A DNA stretch of 64,000 nt from Aphelocoma coerulescens (Eukaryota; Chordata; Aves; Passeriformes; Corvidae), in assembly GCF_041296385.1 (NCBI RefSeq), contig NC_091014.1:17459578-17523577 (forward strand). Direction: 5' to 3'. The position numbers and the translations under genes were made by a program. A model generated the notes under the pieces. It did not search any database. It was not told where the DNA came from and was given only the letters and a program-made list of their open reading frames with translations. Below, piece by piece: positions 12,917 to 25,452 of this stretch (position 1 is its first letter; each line of letters begins with the position of its first letter).

Positions 12917-14610
12917 GATGTATTGTGATGGCATCCCTTTATCTAAAGTTTATTCTTTAAAACAGAACGAAAATGGATGTTATATTCAGTATTAGTATGC
13001 ATTCATTGCATAGCAAAGATGTCCCCAAAATTTAGATATTGACCCCTTACAATCATTATGCATTTTCATGTCTTGTCCCAGTGCATTTTGTGGTAACACT
13101 TAATTTACATGTCCATGTCAAGCCACTTCTGTGAAATTCCTGAATCATTTATTCCATGAACCTGTAGCAGCGTTGACTTTGCAGCAGTAATGCCTTTACT
13201 CAGAATGCACATAGTTTTTGTTTTCAGAGGTTGGAATATATATATATAAGATTGCACAGGCTTGCAGGAGATGAAAGAAAGGTTTCATCATATAGCGGTG
13301 TCAAATGTCACTGACACCAAACTTTCTATAGCATATACTACCCCTTATCTTCTTAAGAATGTTACAGAGATGAAATACTATTTAGGAAAAAAAAATATAC
13401 AAAAAATCCAGGAAAAGGCTTTTTCTGAATCAAAACATAGTTCTGAAGTCAGAGGGATCTGGACAGTGCATGTAAATGAGCCATGAAACCTAAGCAAGCA
13501 AAGAGGAGAAAACAAAATATTAACTATTTGCTCATTAAGGGATCAGATATTCTGTGCAGTGAATGTAGGGGGAGTTCTGAGAAAATTGCAGTTTACATTC
13601 TGCAATTTAAGTCTGTATCATAATACATTTGCATACAGCAGCCAAATTAAGCCAGTACTAACAAACTTAATTAAGGCAATCAGTACTTTTCTGATTGATA
13701 TTGTACATACTGCATATTTTTATGTACAAATGGTGTTTTTAGCTGCTTGATACACAGTTGTGTATGGCACCCTACCACTTAAAATAGATATTTTGGAGCT
13801 TCCACAAAGTATGCAATGGTGTGAATCAAAGTTATTCCTGGAATTCAAATTTTTCCATAGGCACTCCTAATTTTCTGTATAAACTGTTTGCCTGTCTGGT
13901 GTGTCAATATGCTCTGCTCAGAATAAGGCTGAAGAGTGCAGGCAGAAGAGAAGGTATAATATGCCCTGAAACTCATCTCCTTAAAATATATGCATTTCTA
14001 ATTGCTCATTGACAGCTCATAAACCTGAGAAGCCTAGGAGACTTCTAGGCTCTGAACAAATCTAGTTCAGAGTAACTTTTAAGTTAAAAGGAAAAAAAAA
14101 AAAACCCACACTGGAACACGGTAAAATAATTCCCATTTTACAAAACTGAGGATATTTATGACTAAAAGAAAAACAACATACTCTTACAGGATGAAATATC
14201 ATACAAATTTATAAAGAGAACTGAAATTCTTAGACCATACAAAGACTCTAAAAGGACCTCTCTCCTGCAGACCCCTATATCCTACTTCCCTTGACAGCTG
14301 CAGGGACTTGCATTTCCAGTACAATTTGACTTCTGAAGATGCAAGCTGCAGTGCCGAGATGGGGAAGAATAACAAAGAACAGATTGGAATTACATCCTTT
14401 CCTTTCAAAGACAGGAAAGGACCTGCAGAAGATTTTCAACCATTACCTTGACAGCAATGAAACCTATGTTTCTTGAAAATCAAAAGTGAGAAGAACACAG
14501 AGATGGAGAAGCAAAATTCGTGACTATTTAAAGCTCTTTCCTTATACTATGCACAACTAACAGTAGTACATGAAATCTCTATTCCTGTGAATAAAAGGTA
14601 ATTTTTAAAA
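12917..14610. other. AT-rich non-coding DNA
   Basis: No gene or element is recognised. Frames at 13262-13486, 13559-13750, 13821-14012 and 14199-14408 are 60-75 codons long and unremarkable. A short TA dinucleotide run lies at 13234-13248, and an A run of 13 at 14092-14104. Confidence 0.55.
13234..13248. repeat. short (TA)n tract
   Basis: An alternating AT tract of about 15 bases inside ordinary AT-rich DNA. It is too short to call a TATA element without transcription evidence. Confidence 0.7.
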
Positions 14611-15090
14611 TCACAAAATCACAGGATCTTTCTTATGTTGCAGTGACCAGCACTGCACAAAATATTCAAAGTTAGGCTGCCCCGGAGTAGAGCAGGACAA
14701 TCCTGCCGCTTGCCCGGCTGGTGATGCTGTGCCTGATGCCCCCAGGACATGGTTGGCCCTCCTGGCTGCCAGGGCACAATGACTCATATTCAAATTTCCG
14801 CTGAACAGAATGCCCAGGTCCCATTCCATGGTGCTACTTTCCAACCTCTCATTTCCCAGTCTGAACATACATACAGGGTTGCCCCACCCCAGGTGCAGAA
14901 TCCGTCCCTTTCTTTTGTTGAACTTCATATGGTTGGTGATTGCCCCAGTCCTTTATTTTATCAAGGTCTCCCTACAGAACCTCCCTGCCTCCATGGGAGT
15001 CAACAGCTCTTCCCAGTTTTGTGTCATCTAAAAACTTGCTTAGTATCTCTTTGAGTCCCACATCCAAGTTGTTAATGGAGACGTTGAAGA
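14611..15090 (-). mobile_element. CR1 LINE fragment, minus strand
   Basis: The plus strand reads as the reverse complement of the 3' half of a CR1 retrotransposon. Recognisable stretches are GGCTGGTGATGCTGTGCCTGATGC, CCCAGGACATGGTTGGCCCTCCTGGCTGCCAGGGCACA, CTCCATGGGAGTCAACAGCTCTTCCCAG and AAGTTGTTAATGGAGACGTTGAAGAG. The left end has ATCACAAAATCACAGG, similar to the short tandem 3' terminus of CR1, but it joins directly to mid-element sequence. A few hundred bases of 3' region therefore seem to be missing by internal deletion, or the terminus resemblance is chance. The 5' side is truncated, as is typical of CR1. The frames of about 100 codons on both strands here are decayed element sequence. 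Confidence 0.9.
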
Positions 15091-15162
15091 GGCAACCATA
15101 AGAGTTCCAGCCTGCCACTCCCTGTAGACTGGTATTTTAGGTGCTGTATTGGTAATAAATAC

Positions 15163-15634
15163 TGTTGGGAGGAAAGGGTTAAAAGTGGAAGAATGGCAAA
15201 GAGGCTGGTAAATTCTCTCAAGTGGCCTTGCAGCTGGGAATGTTAAAGCCTGGAGGATATCAGTGCAGGAAAACTCCATTTATTATGCTTAATTCTGTTT
15301 ATCCTCTGTCTGTTTTGAGAAGTGGAATTCTTGTGTAGAGATAACGCACTTTCACCGACATGCTTGAGCCCCCTGTTGAGAGAGATCAAAAGCTCAGAGG
15401 TCACAGTGTGGTGATAAGCTGCATGTGTGTGAGGCCCTTGGACAGATTGGAGCAGGCAGCAGAGCCTGCTAGGATGTACTAACCCTGATGGTGCCGGGGT
15501 CCTGCTTCTGTGTATCTGCAGCCCAGTGTTGTCTTGGGATATTCAGCCAGAGAGGTAATGGAATAAATCTACTCTTTGCATTTCAGTGGTGGTTCTGTGG
15601 CTACCCTGGTTACCTCCATGTGTTGATTCACACA
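15163..15634 (+). mobile_element. probable solo LTR, family unknown
   Basis: A segment starting TGTTGGGAGG and ending near CACACA sits just beside the CR1 fragment. It contains a canonical poly(A) signal AATAAA at 15562-15567, followed by a T-rich stretch, which gives plus orientation if it is an LTR. Five bases before it (AATAC, 15158-15162) and after it (AATGC, 15635-15639) match except for one transition, which suggests an old target duplication. Base composition is higher in GC than the flanks. I do not recognise the family and see no internal retroviral sequence. An unclassified repeat or unique sequence is the alternative. Confidence 0.4.
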
Positions 15635-16556
15635 AATGCCAAGGCCCTGCAACTTGCTGGACCAGAATAAAGAATTTAAAAATGGGGTTTGCCCTTTCTA
15701 AATGAGTTGTGACCACTGGACTATGTGAAATTAAAGGAAATGTACTGAAACCCCAGGGCTACGTACCTTGGTGATGACAGAATTTAGATTCTGAGTAATA
15801 GAATAGTCCTTTATCTCTACAACATATTCACCTGCAAGGCAGAATATAATTGTCTTCTCTCTAGTATTATGTCTCACCTTTTGTAATTTATCTTTGACCT
15901 AAGTTTCACTGATCAAAAATTAAATGCTTGCATTTTATTATCCAAAGATGTCTCTTTGTAAATGCTTTATTTTTTTTTAATGCCTGCTAAAACAATATGA
16001 CTTCCATCCCATGGAAACCCTCTGATTTATTTATTTTAATTTAAACATTGAACAAATATTATTGCATGACTAGTCTTCCTTTGTTTCTGAATGATAATTT
16101 GAGTCAGATCAGCAAAATGTAACAGAAATAGTAGATCTGATAAAATTTAAAATCTGCATTGAAATCACCCAGTTTCAGCAAATTCAATTATTTCTATACA
16201 AATGTTAATCCTTTCTAGGGTAGTTGCTTTAACCATCTTGGCATCTTTAAACTCAGTTTAACTATGCAATTTTAGTATTTTTATTTTCTCAGAATCCTTG
16301 ATGTGTCAGATAGCACATTTGCTATATTTCTTAGCTGTCATTTCACAGATATTTGGTTACTCATAATTATTAATAAAATATTTTAGTAACCAAAATGGAC
16401 AGAGGGTATCTTTCAAGAGGTGAGAAATGCTATTGAGAATGGCATCATAGCCAAGTCATCAACACAGTACTGATTCTCATGAGGGTATGCGGGTACCTGA
16501 AAGGCATTTACTGGATCATATATCCCCAGGGGTAGAAATTGCTGAGACTGGGAGTA
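15635..16556. other. AT-rich non-coding DNA
   Basis: Nothing is recognised between the probable LTR and the next solo LTR. It is ordinary AT-rich sequence with no open frame of note. Confidence 0.6.
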
Positions 16557-16974
16557 GGTCACTGTGGGGTCTGTTAATCCATTGCTTTTTCTATTTCACG
16601 TGTTCCCCTTGTTCCCTCCTTGGCCTTGACCACTTCTTTAGTTTCTCCCTATTTGTTCTGTACCCCAACCCCGCCCAGGGACCGCCCCTGGGCCCCTGAC
16701 AAAACCACCCCGCACCCAGACCACGCTGGCTCTCTACCTCTGAACATTGCTGGGACAAGGTGTGATTAAAGCCATGTCACACCCTCATGAGAGCCCCTTC
16801 TCTGCCTCCTTTACCCCCACTGCGTTGTGACGCTGCTGGCTGCCGGAGCCAGATCGCGGGGCTGTCCCAAATGGACTCCGGGATGCGACTGATGGCATGG
16901 CCCCAGGAAACCCTCACTGAGCTCTCAGGGAGCAGCAGCCTGCTAGGCAGAGTCCAGAGGTTCGAACAGGTCAC
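16557..16974 (+). mobile_element. solo LTR with 6-bp target duplications (class II-like)
   Basis: The LTR body runs from TGTGGGG at 16563 to CGAACA at 16968 (406 bp). It is flanked by a perfect 6-bp direct repeat GGTCAC at 16557-16562 and 16969-16974, which marks integrase-mediated insertion. Six-base duplications are typical of ERVK-like (class II) elements. The U3-like part has a CCCCGCCC GC box within a 33-bp block (16658-16690) that is identical to 56089-56121 in the second copy. An ATTAAA poly(A) signal lies at 16765-16770, and U5-like sequence includes GCTGCTGGCTGCCGGAGC. These fix plus orientation. No primer-binding site, gag or pol follows, so this is a solo LTR left by recombination. 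The frames at 16487-17019 on both strands are LTR sequence or its flanks, not genes. Confidence 0.9.
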
Positions 16975-19900
16975 CAGGTCCAAGGGTGTCTGAGGATGAA
17001 AGCTGAACCGGTCTGTCAAGGGATTGCTAATTATTAAGGAAATAACATCCTATATTGCTGTTTCTCTCTGCCCTCAGGGAAATTCGGCACCAGGGCTGTG
17101 TCAGAGATAAATGGCTGTTAAGATCTGCCTGCAGAGGGATTCAGCATGTGGAGGTCAATCTCAAGCAGGTGATTTTGAGATGAGGTGATTTTTTATTTCC
17201 CTTCTGTGAAGGCCATCCAGCAAACTGATGTCTGCTTCTTTTAGGGTATCCCTAAAAGAGATACCCTGTTTCCCTTGGCTTACTCAGCATGAATGGTGGA
17301 TTATTATACAGTTAGGTACAGCCATTTCATTCACATCTAAGAACAGCTTACAGCACTGAGTTGGTAAAATTATTTTCCTCTTCTGGTAACTTAAGCTATG
17401 ATATTAAAAAAAAAAATCAGCACTTGAATTATAGAAAACCTGCAATGCATAAGTGGAAAATAAATCAATAAAACATCTTTCCTAACAAAATATGCAGTTT
17501 ATTACAACACTGGATACTATATTGCTTTTCCCTGAATAGAAAGAAGGTGGATCTCTCTGTTTTGTATCAGCATATTTCTATCTTGCAATAAATTGTATCT
17601 ATAAATTATTTATACTGTAACTTGTCAACAGAGAAATATGCTTCGGAAGCAAGCTATATGTGTATAAATAGAGGGAATATACATATATTTGTACTCCTAG
17701 CGTGAAAGAGGGGTAGAAGATGATAGAAAGTATATATAAGGTAAGTCTTCTGCATAGCTAGTCAAAGAAAAAAGGAATAACAGGAACAATAACAATATAT
17801 TTTACATAGAAATAAACTATAGTTTTATAGTGACAGTTTTCAACATACACATAATCATGAAATTCTTAGTCTTTTGTAGAAAGAGGTTAATTTTTTTTCT
17901 GGAAATTATCATGAGGTATTATTAAAATGGAGCATTTCGTAGAGAACTAACAGTAAAAACAAATGTATATGGTAGTTGACTTGTCATGGAGAAATTGAGT
18001 AAAATTGCTTAATTATTTCTAGTCAGCAGAAAAGTCAGGTAAAAAATTATACCTGTTCGGCAGACTTTTTAGGTAAAACTCAAGAAGTTACAGAAAGGGC
18101 AAATACAAATATTGTATGTGAAGTAATATAGATTCTAACTCCATGTCTAGGCAAGCAACAAATCAAATAGTGCTGGTTTTGACTTGCCTCTGAGCTATAT
18201 TCTTGAGAAATACAACGTTCTGGCACACGGACCAATATTTCTATGCACAATCAGCCATATCCCACAAGGAATACACAGTATTTGATGTAAAATCAGATAC
18301 ACTATTCTTCATATTGAATGAATTTTCATTTATGTCCACTGACTGTTTCACTAAAGTAAAATATCTCTGAAATAAAAATGTTGCAAGTACTTCAAATATC
18401 GCTTTCAAATCTCTTGCTATAGGTTTTTCTTCTCTTATTGTTTGTTCTTTAGAAATGAATAGTTAAACTATGAACAATTAAGATGAATCTATTTTAGCTA
18501 AGGAAAAAAATAACTTGAAAAGCTAGACCTATAGGATTGGATCTATAACTAATTTCTCAGATAGTTACTACTAATAATATATATTGTTCTTTCCATAATG
18601 AAAATCAAGTTGTGATTTTACTTGAATAACAGAGTCTTGAGTGCACAGTAGACCATACAAATAATTTACTGATACTTCTCTTTTCTCTTGTGTTGTTATA
18701 ATTACTGAAAACACAGCACTTTAATGCCAGTTTTCACAATTTGTATCAGCTAGTAAAATCCTGATTGGAGGACTGATTTTAAGGGGAACAGGTCAAATAA
18801 TCTACTGGAACACACAGACACTCACAAATATATCTTTCCTTTGTACTGAAATATTTTTTTCAACAACTGATGTTGTTTACAATTTTTGTAATTGTTATGT
18901 TTGTGCAATTTGGAGCCTGTCTATTAATTGAGCATTATTTCTTGCACAGCAAGAAAAACTTATGACTGTTTTATATTATAAACAGTGTTGTAAACATAAA
19001 AGCAGTAAATAGATCAAAGGAACTTTACATGTTTTCCTTGAAGAATGATAAAAAAGTATTGAAATGGGAAAAAACCCAGATTTAACATATGAATTTAAAT
19101 GATAATAATTATAAAGGACTATCATACTCGTTGTTGGAGAATTACTACAATGAAAGTGTAGAAAGTCATCATCTATCCTACAAGACTCCATGTGAAGTTT
19201 TCATTTTTGATCTAGAGTAATAGGCTGAATTTTAATGCCAATAATATAGATTATTCCAGTATCATTCTCAGTGAAACAATAATTTTCCATACACTGATTT
19301 TGAATATAGTAATTTCTGTATTAGTACTGTGCTTGCAATAGAAAAGGAAGTGTGAAAGACACTGCAAATGATGTTACTAATGACAGATTTGAATTTCTCT
19401 ATATAGCTGTGGAAATCAAGAAAGGCCTACTACTTGGAGCTACTCTGAACCTTGGTCTAGTAGAACCTGCAGAAAAGCTGAAATAACAGCTTTTGCTGAA
19501 AATAAAATGTTTATGGACATAAATCTCCATTTAGGCTTTCACAAAGCTTTTGGGCTATGATTTCAGAAATTACTGTATTTTGTTGGGGGTTTTTTCCTCT
19601 ATGCCATACATAGGGTCTGTTTTTAATGAAGCAGATGTACATTAGTATTGATCCTGTCAACAAAGTATTTATCAAACTACTTCTTGGTAGAATATTTTTG
19701 TATCACTCAGCCAGGTTTTAAACAAGTAAAACATCACTTGGCATTCAGTTTTGACAAGTCTGATTAAATGATAAGTCTTGTTACCTTTATTTAGCCAAAT
19801 TTAATAAAGTTCTCTTCTATTATTTGCTTCCTATTGTTTGTAATTATTCTGAACTAACATGTTCTGGGAATGTAATTCTTCAAACAAGAATTTGAACAAA

Positions 19901-21294
19901 GCTTTCCAAGAAATAAGCAGAGAATTTTGATTCCTAACATTACCTAATTTAAATCTCCCATTATTTTTCCTGTCTGTGTGAGAACAGGCTCAAAGTAAAT
20001 AGAAATATTAGGAAGTTATGTAATTAATGTTATTTACATTTTAAGTTTTATATGACTGCCTCTTAAGAACCTTCATTCTCTAGATTTCTCCAGAGGGTTT
20101 GCTTCAGAGTTACTTGAACAAGAAGGCACTGGCTTAAAAACACTGGATGCTGTATTTGAAATACTGTTTTCCAAACTGCACTTTTCAGAGTTGTGATATG
20201 ACTGTACCGGGAATAGGATTTCTCCTCGGCTTTTTTTATTTTTTGGTCTCAGAGGTTAGGAATCCTTCCTTAGTGGTAAGAGAAACCTCTTTGCGTGGAG
20301 ATTCAACAGATCTGAGCTTTGAACTACAGGAAAGATGGGTGCAGCATAGAGATTGATACTTATTCCTAGACATCTGCATAATGTGGTCTCTCTTTGAAAA
20401 TTTAGTGGTTTAATTACTGCTTTCATTTGTATCTCATTTGTTGTTTTTTAATTATTCAAATAAGAGTTCCTTGTGTTTTAGTATACCACTCAACAGTTGG
20501 ATATTTCCCTATATTTAGATCCGCAAATTAAAAGGTTCACTATTTTAGGATATTTCTACTTATTCTTAAGGCTAAATTTATTTATGGCAGAAAACACTGC
20601 ACTGAACACATGCCAAAAGAAACCTGTAACAGTTGGGATCCTCTTCCTATAATTATATGTAGAAAAACCCTAGAACAGAAATAAATTTATGACATGTAAT
20701 TCAAGAGGTGTTGCTGCAACTTCACAACTTGATTTGACTCTGTACATTTCTTGTGCATATGCATATAATTAGGAAACAAAGGAAGGATGGACAACTTAGA
20801 ATTCAAGATATGAAATACAACCTCTATGCACTGACAACAGCAATTAAAAACCCTGCAATCTTCAATTTGCTGGTGATCATAAGCATCTCCAGAGACCAAC
20901 AAGTTGAAGTCTACACAGTGAATGTGTTCTGACTGTGGATCACATACATTCCAATATTTTGCTATTAACTTTGCTAAAAAGTTTTAACCATCCTTTCTTT
21001 TAAGTGTCACAGAGAGACCGCACAATGTTTTAATCACTGAATGTATCCAGCTGACTTGAGAAGAATGTAACTGCTGTAGGAATCACCCCTGATTTTGGAA
21101 GTCTTGGCCCTCAGTGACTGATCTGTAATTATCACATAGGTCTCGTGTGAGTACAAGTATATTTTTCAAAGTATGATATGATAGCATATAAAAGAAAACA
21201 TACTAGCAACTACAGCTTCATAATAATAAGGAAATACTCCTTTCCCATTTTATCCTAATTATGTTGTGTTATTTTACTGTGTACCTGTGCCCAA
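16975..21294. other. AT-rich non-coding DNA
   Basis: About 4.3 kb without a recognisable gene or element. Small inverted repeats occur, for example AGGGTATC/GATACCCT around 17243-17267 and AAAAGCTG/CAGCTTTT around 19472-19493, at a size expected by chance. Frames at 18976-19191, 20147-20356 and 20687-20902 have no recognisable content. Confidence 0.55.
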
Positions 21295-21830
21295 GTGCTG
21301 GCCGCAGGGGCTGCAGGAGGGCTCTGTGAGGAGGGGCAGGGACTGCTCTGGGCTGGACTCAGCCAGACCCAGCGGCCTCCAACCCACTCACTGCAGGGCA
21401 TGGCTGGGCCCCTCAGCCAGGATGGAAGTGCTCTGGGAAAACAGTTAAGGAAAGGCAAAATACCCTTTCAAAACAGTTATGGTCTGACCATAACCCCTCT
21501 TTCCCCATTAGTTGTGCATAGCTCAGGGACAGGGAAGAGGTAGTAGAGATGACAAAGGAGTAAACTTGAGACTGGAAATGTGTGTGTATGTGTGTGTGCA
21601 GATGTTTTAATTTTTGTTTGTCACTATCCAAATCTATTTTAATTGACAGTAACTTAATTTTGCCCTAATCCCTATGCAGGTTTTTTTGCCATGATGGTAA
21701 TTGTTGAGTGATCTCCCTGTCTTAATCTTGACCCATTCACTTCTCTCACTCTCCAAGAAGGGTCACATCACTGTAGAGACAGCTCTGTGATCTACAAGAA
21801 ATTTCTCCATCTGACTCAAGTCAGTTTGGC
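21295..21830 (+). mobile_element. avian LTR-like repeat, plus orientation, internally deleted
   Basis: This is the same family as 3548-4345 but in sense orientation. Parts in order are a GC-rich 5' block (CCAGACCCAGCGGCCTCCAA), GGAAAACAGTTAAGGAAAGG near 21436-21455, CTGACCATAACCCC near 21484-21497, CCATGATGGTAA at 21689-21700, and GAGTGATCTCCCTGTCTTAATC leading to a decayed 3' end. The middle of the family, as I remember it, is missing between about 21455 and 21480, so an internal deletion is likely. A GT-rich microsatellite has grown inside at about 21580-21600. Overlapping frames on both strands at 21255-21631 are GC-rich element sequence. The 3' limit is approximate. Confidence 0.72.
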
Positions 21831-22096
21831 AACAAAAAGGTAAATTAACTATTCTTATTTGGAATTAGAATAGGAGAGAGAGGGTCTACGCTTTATTATA
21901 TTTGGTGACTAAATAATGAAAAATGTAAAACATCATGCTTGTCACAAAAATAAAACTGGCCATAGATGACTGAGGTTATCCATATCTAGTCAAGGTCCTT
22001 TTCAATGCTTTGCAATTATCTCACATAGATAAATGTTGTGAGTGAAGGATAATATTTAGAAATCATCTTTATGTCTTAAAAGAAAGCAGAAGGTAA

Positions 22097-22165
22097 TTGT
22101 GGTGTGTTGACTTTGGTGGGCTGCCAGACCCTAACAGAAAGGCGGCCAGATAGGCTCCTTTTGCT
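22097..22165 (-). mobile_element. possible second fragment of the same LTR-like repeat
   Basis: TGTGTTGACTTTGGTGGGCTGCCAG resembles the plus-strand opening of the repeat at 3548 (GGTGGGTTGACCTTG, then GGCTG-CAG). The similarity fades within about 70 bases. The following 22170-22640 is pyrimidine-rich, with a frame on each strand, but I cannot tie it to the family. Chance resemblance is possible. Confidence 0.3.
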
Positions 22166-25100
22166 ACACTTTCTTACCCCTCTAATCTATCTGGCCACTG
22201 TGAGATGGAAGTATTTGGGTTGAACAAAAATTTTGCAGCTACCAGCCCTGGAGTTGTTTATTTCCTTTCCTGTTCCTAGGTACACCTTTTTGCATTCCCA
22301 TTTCTCTCTCACACAAAGGGAAACTCCCCCTTCCTTTCCCAGCATGTCCTTCTTATTGAGCCTGTACCCATCACGCACTGCACTCCAGCTGTGTGAGATA
22401 TCCCACCACATCTATATTCCATCTGTGTGCAGACCTGTAATTCCTCCTTTTGTTCCCCATGCTACATGCATTAGTGCACAAGAACATGAGAGGGGCACTT
22501 GCCAATTTCCCAGAAAAAGTGTGAAAGTTTCTCCCACCATGCCATCCTCTTGGCTCTCCCTTGTTTTTATGAGTACATTGGGATTCACCCTTTTCTGCTC
22601 CACCTTTTGATTATTAAGTCTGTCTTGCCCACATCACCCTGCAGCATTTGTTTCTTAACCTGGCTCATCATTTTCTCACTCAGCTGAAGTTTGACATCCC
22701 CCTTCACTGTAATTTCTAGTTTAAAGCTCTCCTCACCTGGCTAGTAAGCCAGCTGGCAAGGATGCTTTTGCCCTGCTTGAAGAGAGTCCCATACTCATAA
22801 AAATCAAATTGTTTTGTTTCCAAGTGCTATTACTGCATAACTTGTAGTACGAGGTCAAGCATCTACAAAATATTTAGCCTAACTGGTTTTGACTTCCAGC
22901 TGAGACAATCTGCAGCAACAGGTGGCACGCTTTTCTTCTCTGTTTATGCTTCTGTCCAAAATGAGAAGGCAATCATCCCCATTATTTAACACTACCTAGA
23001 CACATTATTTGATGTGTCTAGACCCTAAACCCTAACAGAAGTGTTTAGTATCTGCAAGGAAGTTTTTCTAGAAGAATCACTGTAGTCAGCTTGAGGAAAA
23101 TATTTATTGAAATGCATGAAGGCTGTTTGGAATTTTCACAACAGTTCACAGTAAGTGGTTCTACTCTACTTGACTACCCACATTTTCCTTTTATGTAGCA
23201 TAACCTGTTCAACAACACCACACATAATCACCAAGTAGTCAGACTCCTAACGTCAGTGGCAGACCTGATTCAATGTGTCACATTGCTGAACCTACTAAAT
23301 CACAGAGCTGTGGAACAGAGAGATTAAATCTTCCTCAACACTTTCGATAGCATGTCCTTTCAGTGACAGCCACTGTGAAGGGGCCAAGGATCCCACTGTG
23401 ACAGATGTAACAGGCAGCAGCATCTCTGACATGAGGACTCAGGAGAAGACAAGATGACAGAGAAAACAAAGGCTGAGGTCCGATCTAAATCTATTAAATT
23501 TCATTAGTCACAGCATTCTTCACTTCTTTCCTACCTTGAGGGCTGAGGTGTTCCCCTTATTGTGGTTGGCAGGAAAACTACGGGCATTTTGTCCAAGTCA
23601 GTTAACCTATTTGGGATCCTTAAATCTGTGTTAAAATGAAGATGCATATGATGATTGAAACGACTATGAGGGAATCTTAATTTTAATAAAATTTCGCATG
23701 CATAGATGAAACCCTTCACAGAAGCATAAACAGATTAATTAAAGATACAGACTTTAGAAACAAGAGAGAAACATAAGAAATAGATATTAGCCCCTAAGCA
23801 AAATGTAAACTAACCCCTTCTTAAGGAACAAAAATATCCCCCAGTAGCTTGTTGCTTTGGTAAATCATATTTTAATTACTTCAATTTATATCAAATTATG
23901 TTCCCTATAGTAGGAAGCTGTGAGGAAAAAAAAAAAAAGCAAGAAAGCTAAATATAGGAAAATGTTAATTAAGAATAATAATAAAATGTTAATAGTAAAG
24001 ATTGATATAATGGGATGCTTCTTAGTAGTCACCACATAGTATACATTGTTCATCTGGGTGGTACTCCTCCAGTTACCTCTAAAGATTGTTTAGAGACTTA
24101 ACAATATAAGGCTTCCACAAAAATCTTGTGGTGGACAGCAGCCATAGCCCTACTCCATGGACATCTAATGTGAACACATCTGAACACTGTGGGCCTCAGG
24201 ACTGTTTTTGACCTGAAGTACGTCCTCTGAGAAAAACAACAGAGAGATATATAGTGAAATATTGAAGCAAAGAGAATTTCAGATACAGTCAACACTTAGT
24301 CTTTCAATCTGCATCAGTCTATTTCCTTTTAACCTTTAAAAGTGATCCTCAAGAACATCATGCTGGGTTGTAAGTGTTTCATGTTTTAAAACTGCAGTCT
24401 GTGAAGAGCTTGCTTGCTTGCAAGCAGGTTTATATTTCTACAGTGATTTTCTGTGTTACTTTTTAGCGCTGTTCCTCATAGTGTTTGGCTCTTCACACTT
24501 TTGTCAAGAATGCATATTTTCTCATGGTATTGCACCAACTTACCTGCTGTGTTTTTGAGAGAAAAGGGAGAAGTAACAGTGAACTAGAGCTAATGTTGAG
24601 GATAATGGGTTCCAAATTACTATTACGGTATGCAACTGCTCAAAACAGGGTAATTAAATGTTCAGTCTTGTGGAATTAATTGAACAGAACAGATAATACA
24701 TTGTTTAGGCATTCTGAAAATCATAGAATATGATGTATTACCATTGTCCTGGAGTTTCCCTTGAAAAATGCAGCATATGCTGATAAATAACCGTTTCTGT
24801 AATACTCTAAAAACCTTTGTTTTTAACCATTCATTTTAGTAACTTTAAAGAATCAGAGATCTTGCTAACATATCAAGTGTTTTAACCTACCATTAAAAAT
24901 TACTCCCAGGTACTAGCACTTACTCAAACCCGCTCTAGAAACAAAAAGGAAACACATTTAATATGTAAAGCAAAGCCACATGCATTTTTAGCGACATTGA
25001 AATCTTAACAGTCTAAGTACAGATTTTGCTATTACTGAAAACACATATAGTGTAGTATTGTGGAAAATATCCTTAATAATACAATTGTTGCACTCACTAT

Positions 25101-25425
25101 TCCTAATATATACCTCTTTTTCTACTTTTATAATCACACTTCTAGTGTTTCTGAGTGGATCTGAAGGCTGTGGTTTCACCCTGGTTGTGTGGAGAAAGGT
25201 TTACAGCAAGCTGACAGTTTCCCAAGCCTCTTGAAGGGAAGATCATGATGTTGATAGTTTCTTCCTTTGTTTTTGATAGAGGACATTTTTATACATTAGA
25301 GTTGTTTTAAAACTTTTTCTCTCATCCTTATTCTATCTCTTTCTTCATTGGTCTGCACCTCCTATTTACTAGGTATAACCTGTCTTAATTATGTCAGATG
25401 CTTGTTTTTCATTCTTAAAACCAAT

Positions 25426-25452
25426 TTTACATCACCCATTTACATCACCCAT
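25426..25452. repeat. tandem duplication, period 13
   Basis: TTTACATCACCCAT occurs at 25426-25439 and again at 25439-25452, sharing one base. It is a simple two-copy slippage product. Confidence 0.85.

Noticed and set aside
16958..16970. GGTTCGAAC resembling a tRNA T-loop or B box
   Set aside because: It is the 3' end of the solo LTR; no acceptor stem, anticodon arm or A box is placed around it.
21255..21631. Four overlapping frames on both strands in a GC-rich block
   Set aside because: The block is an LTR-like repeat also present at 3548-4345; open frames follow from GC-rich composition.
23020..23036. CCCTAAACCCTAAC resembling telomere repeat
   Set aside because: Only two imperfect units; too short to be an interstitial telomere array.
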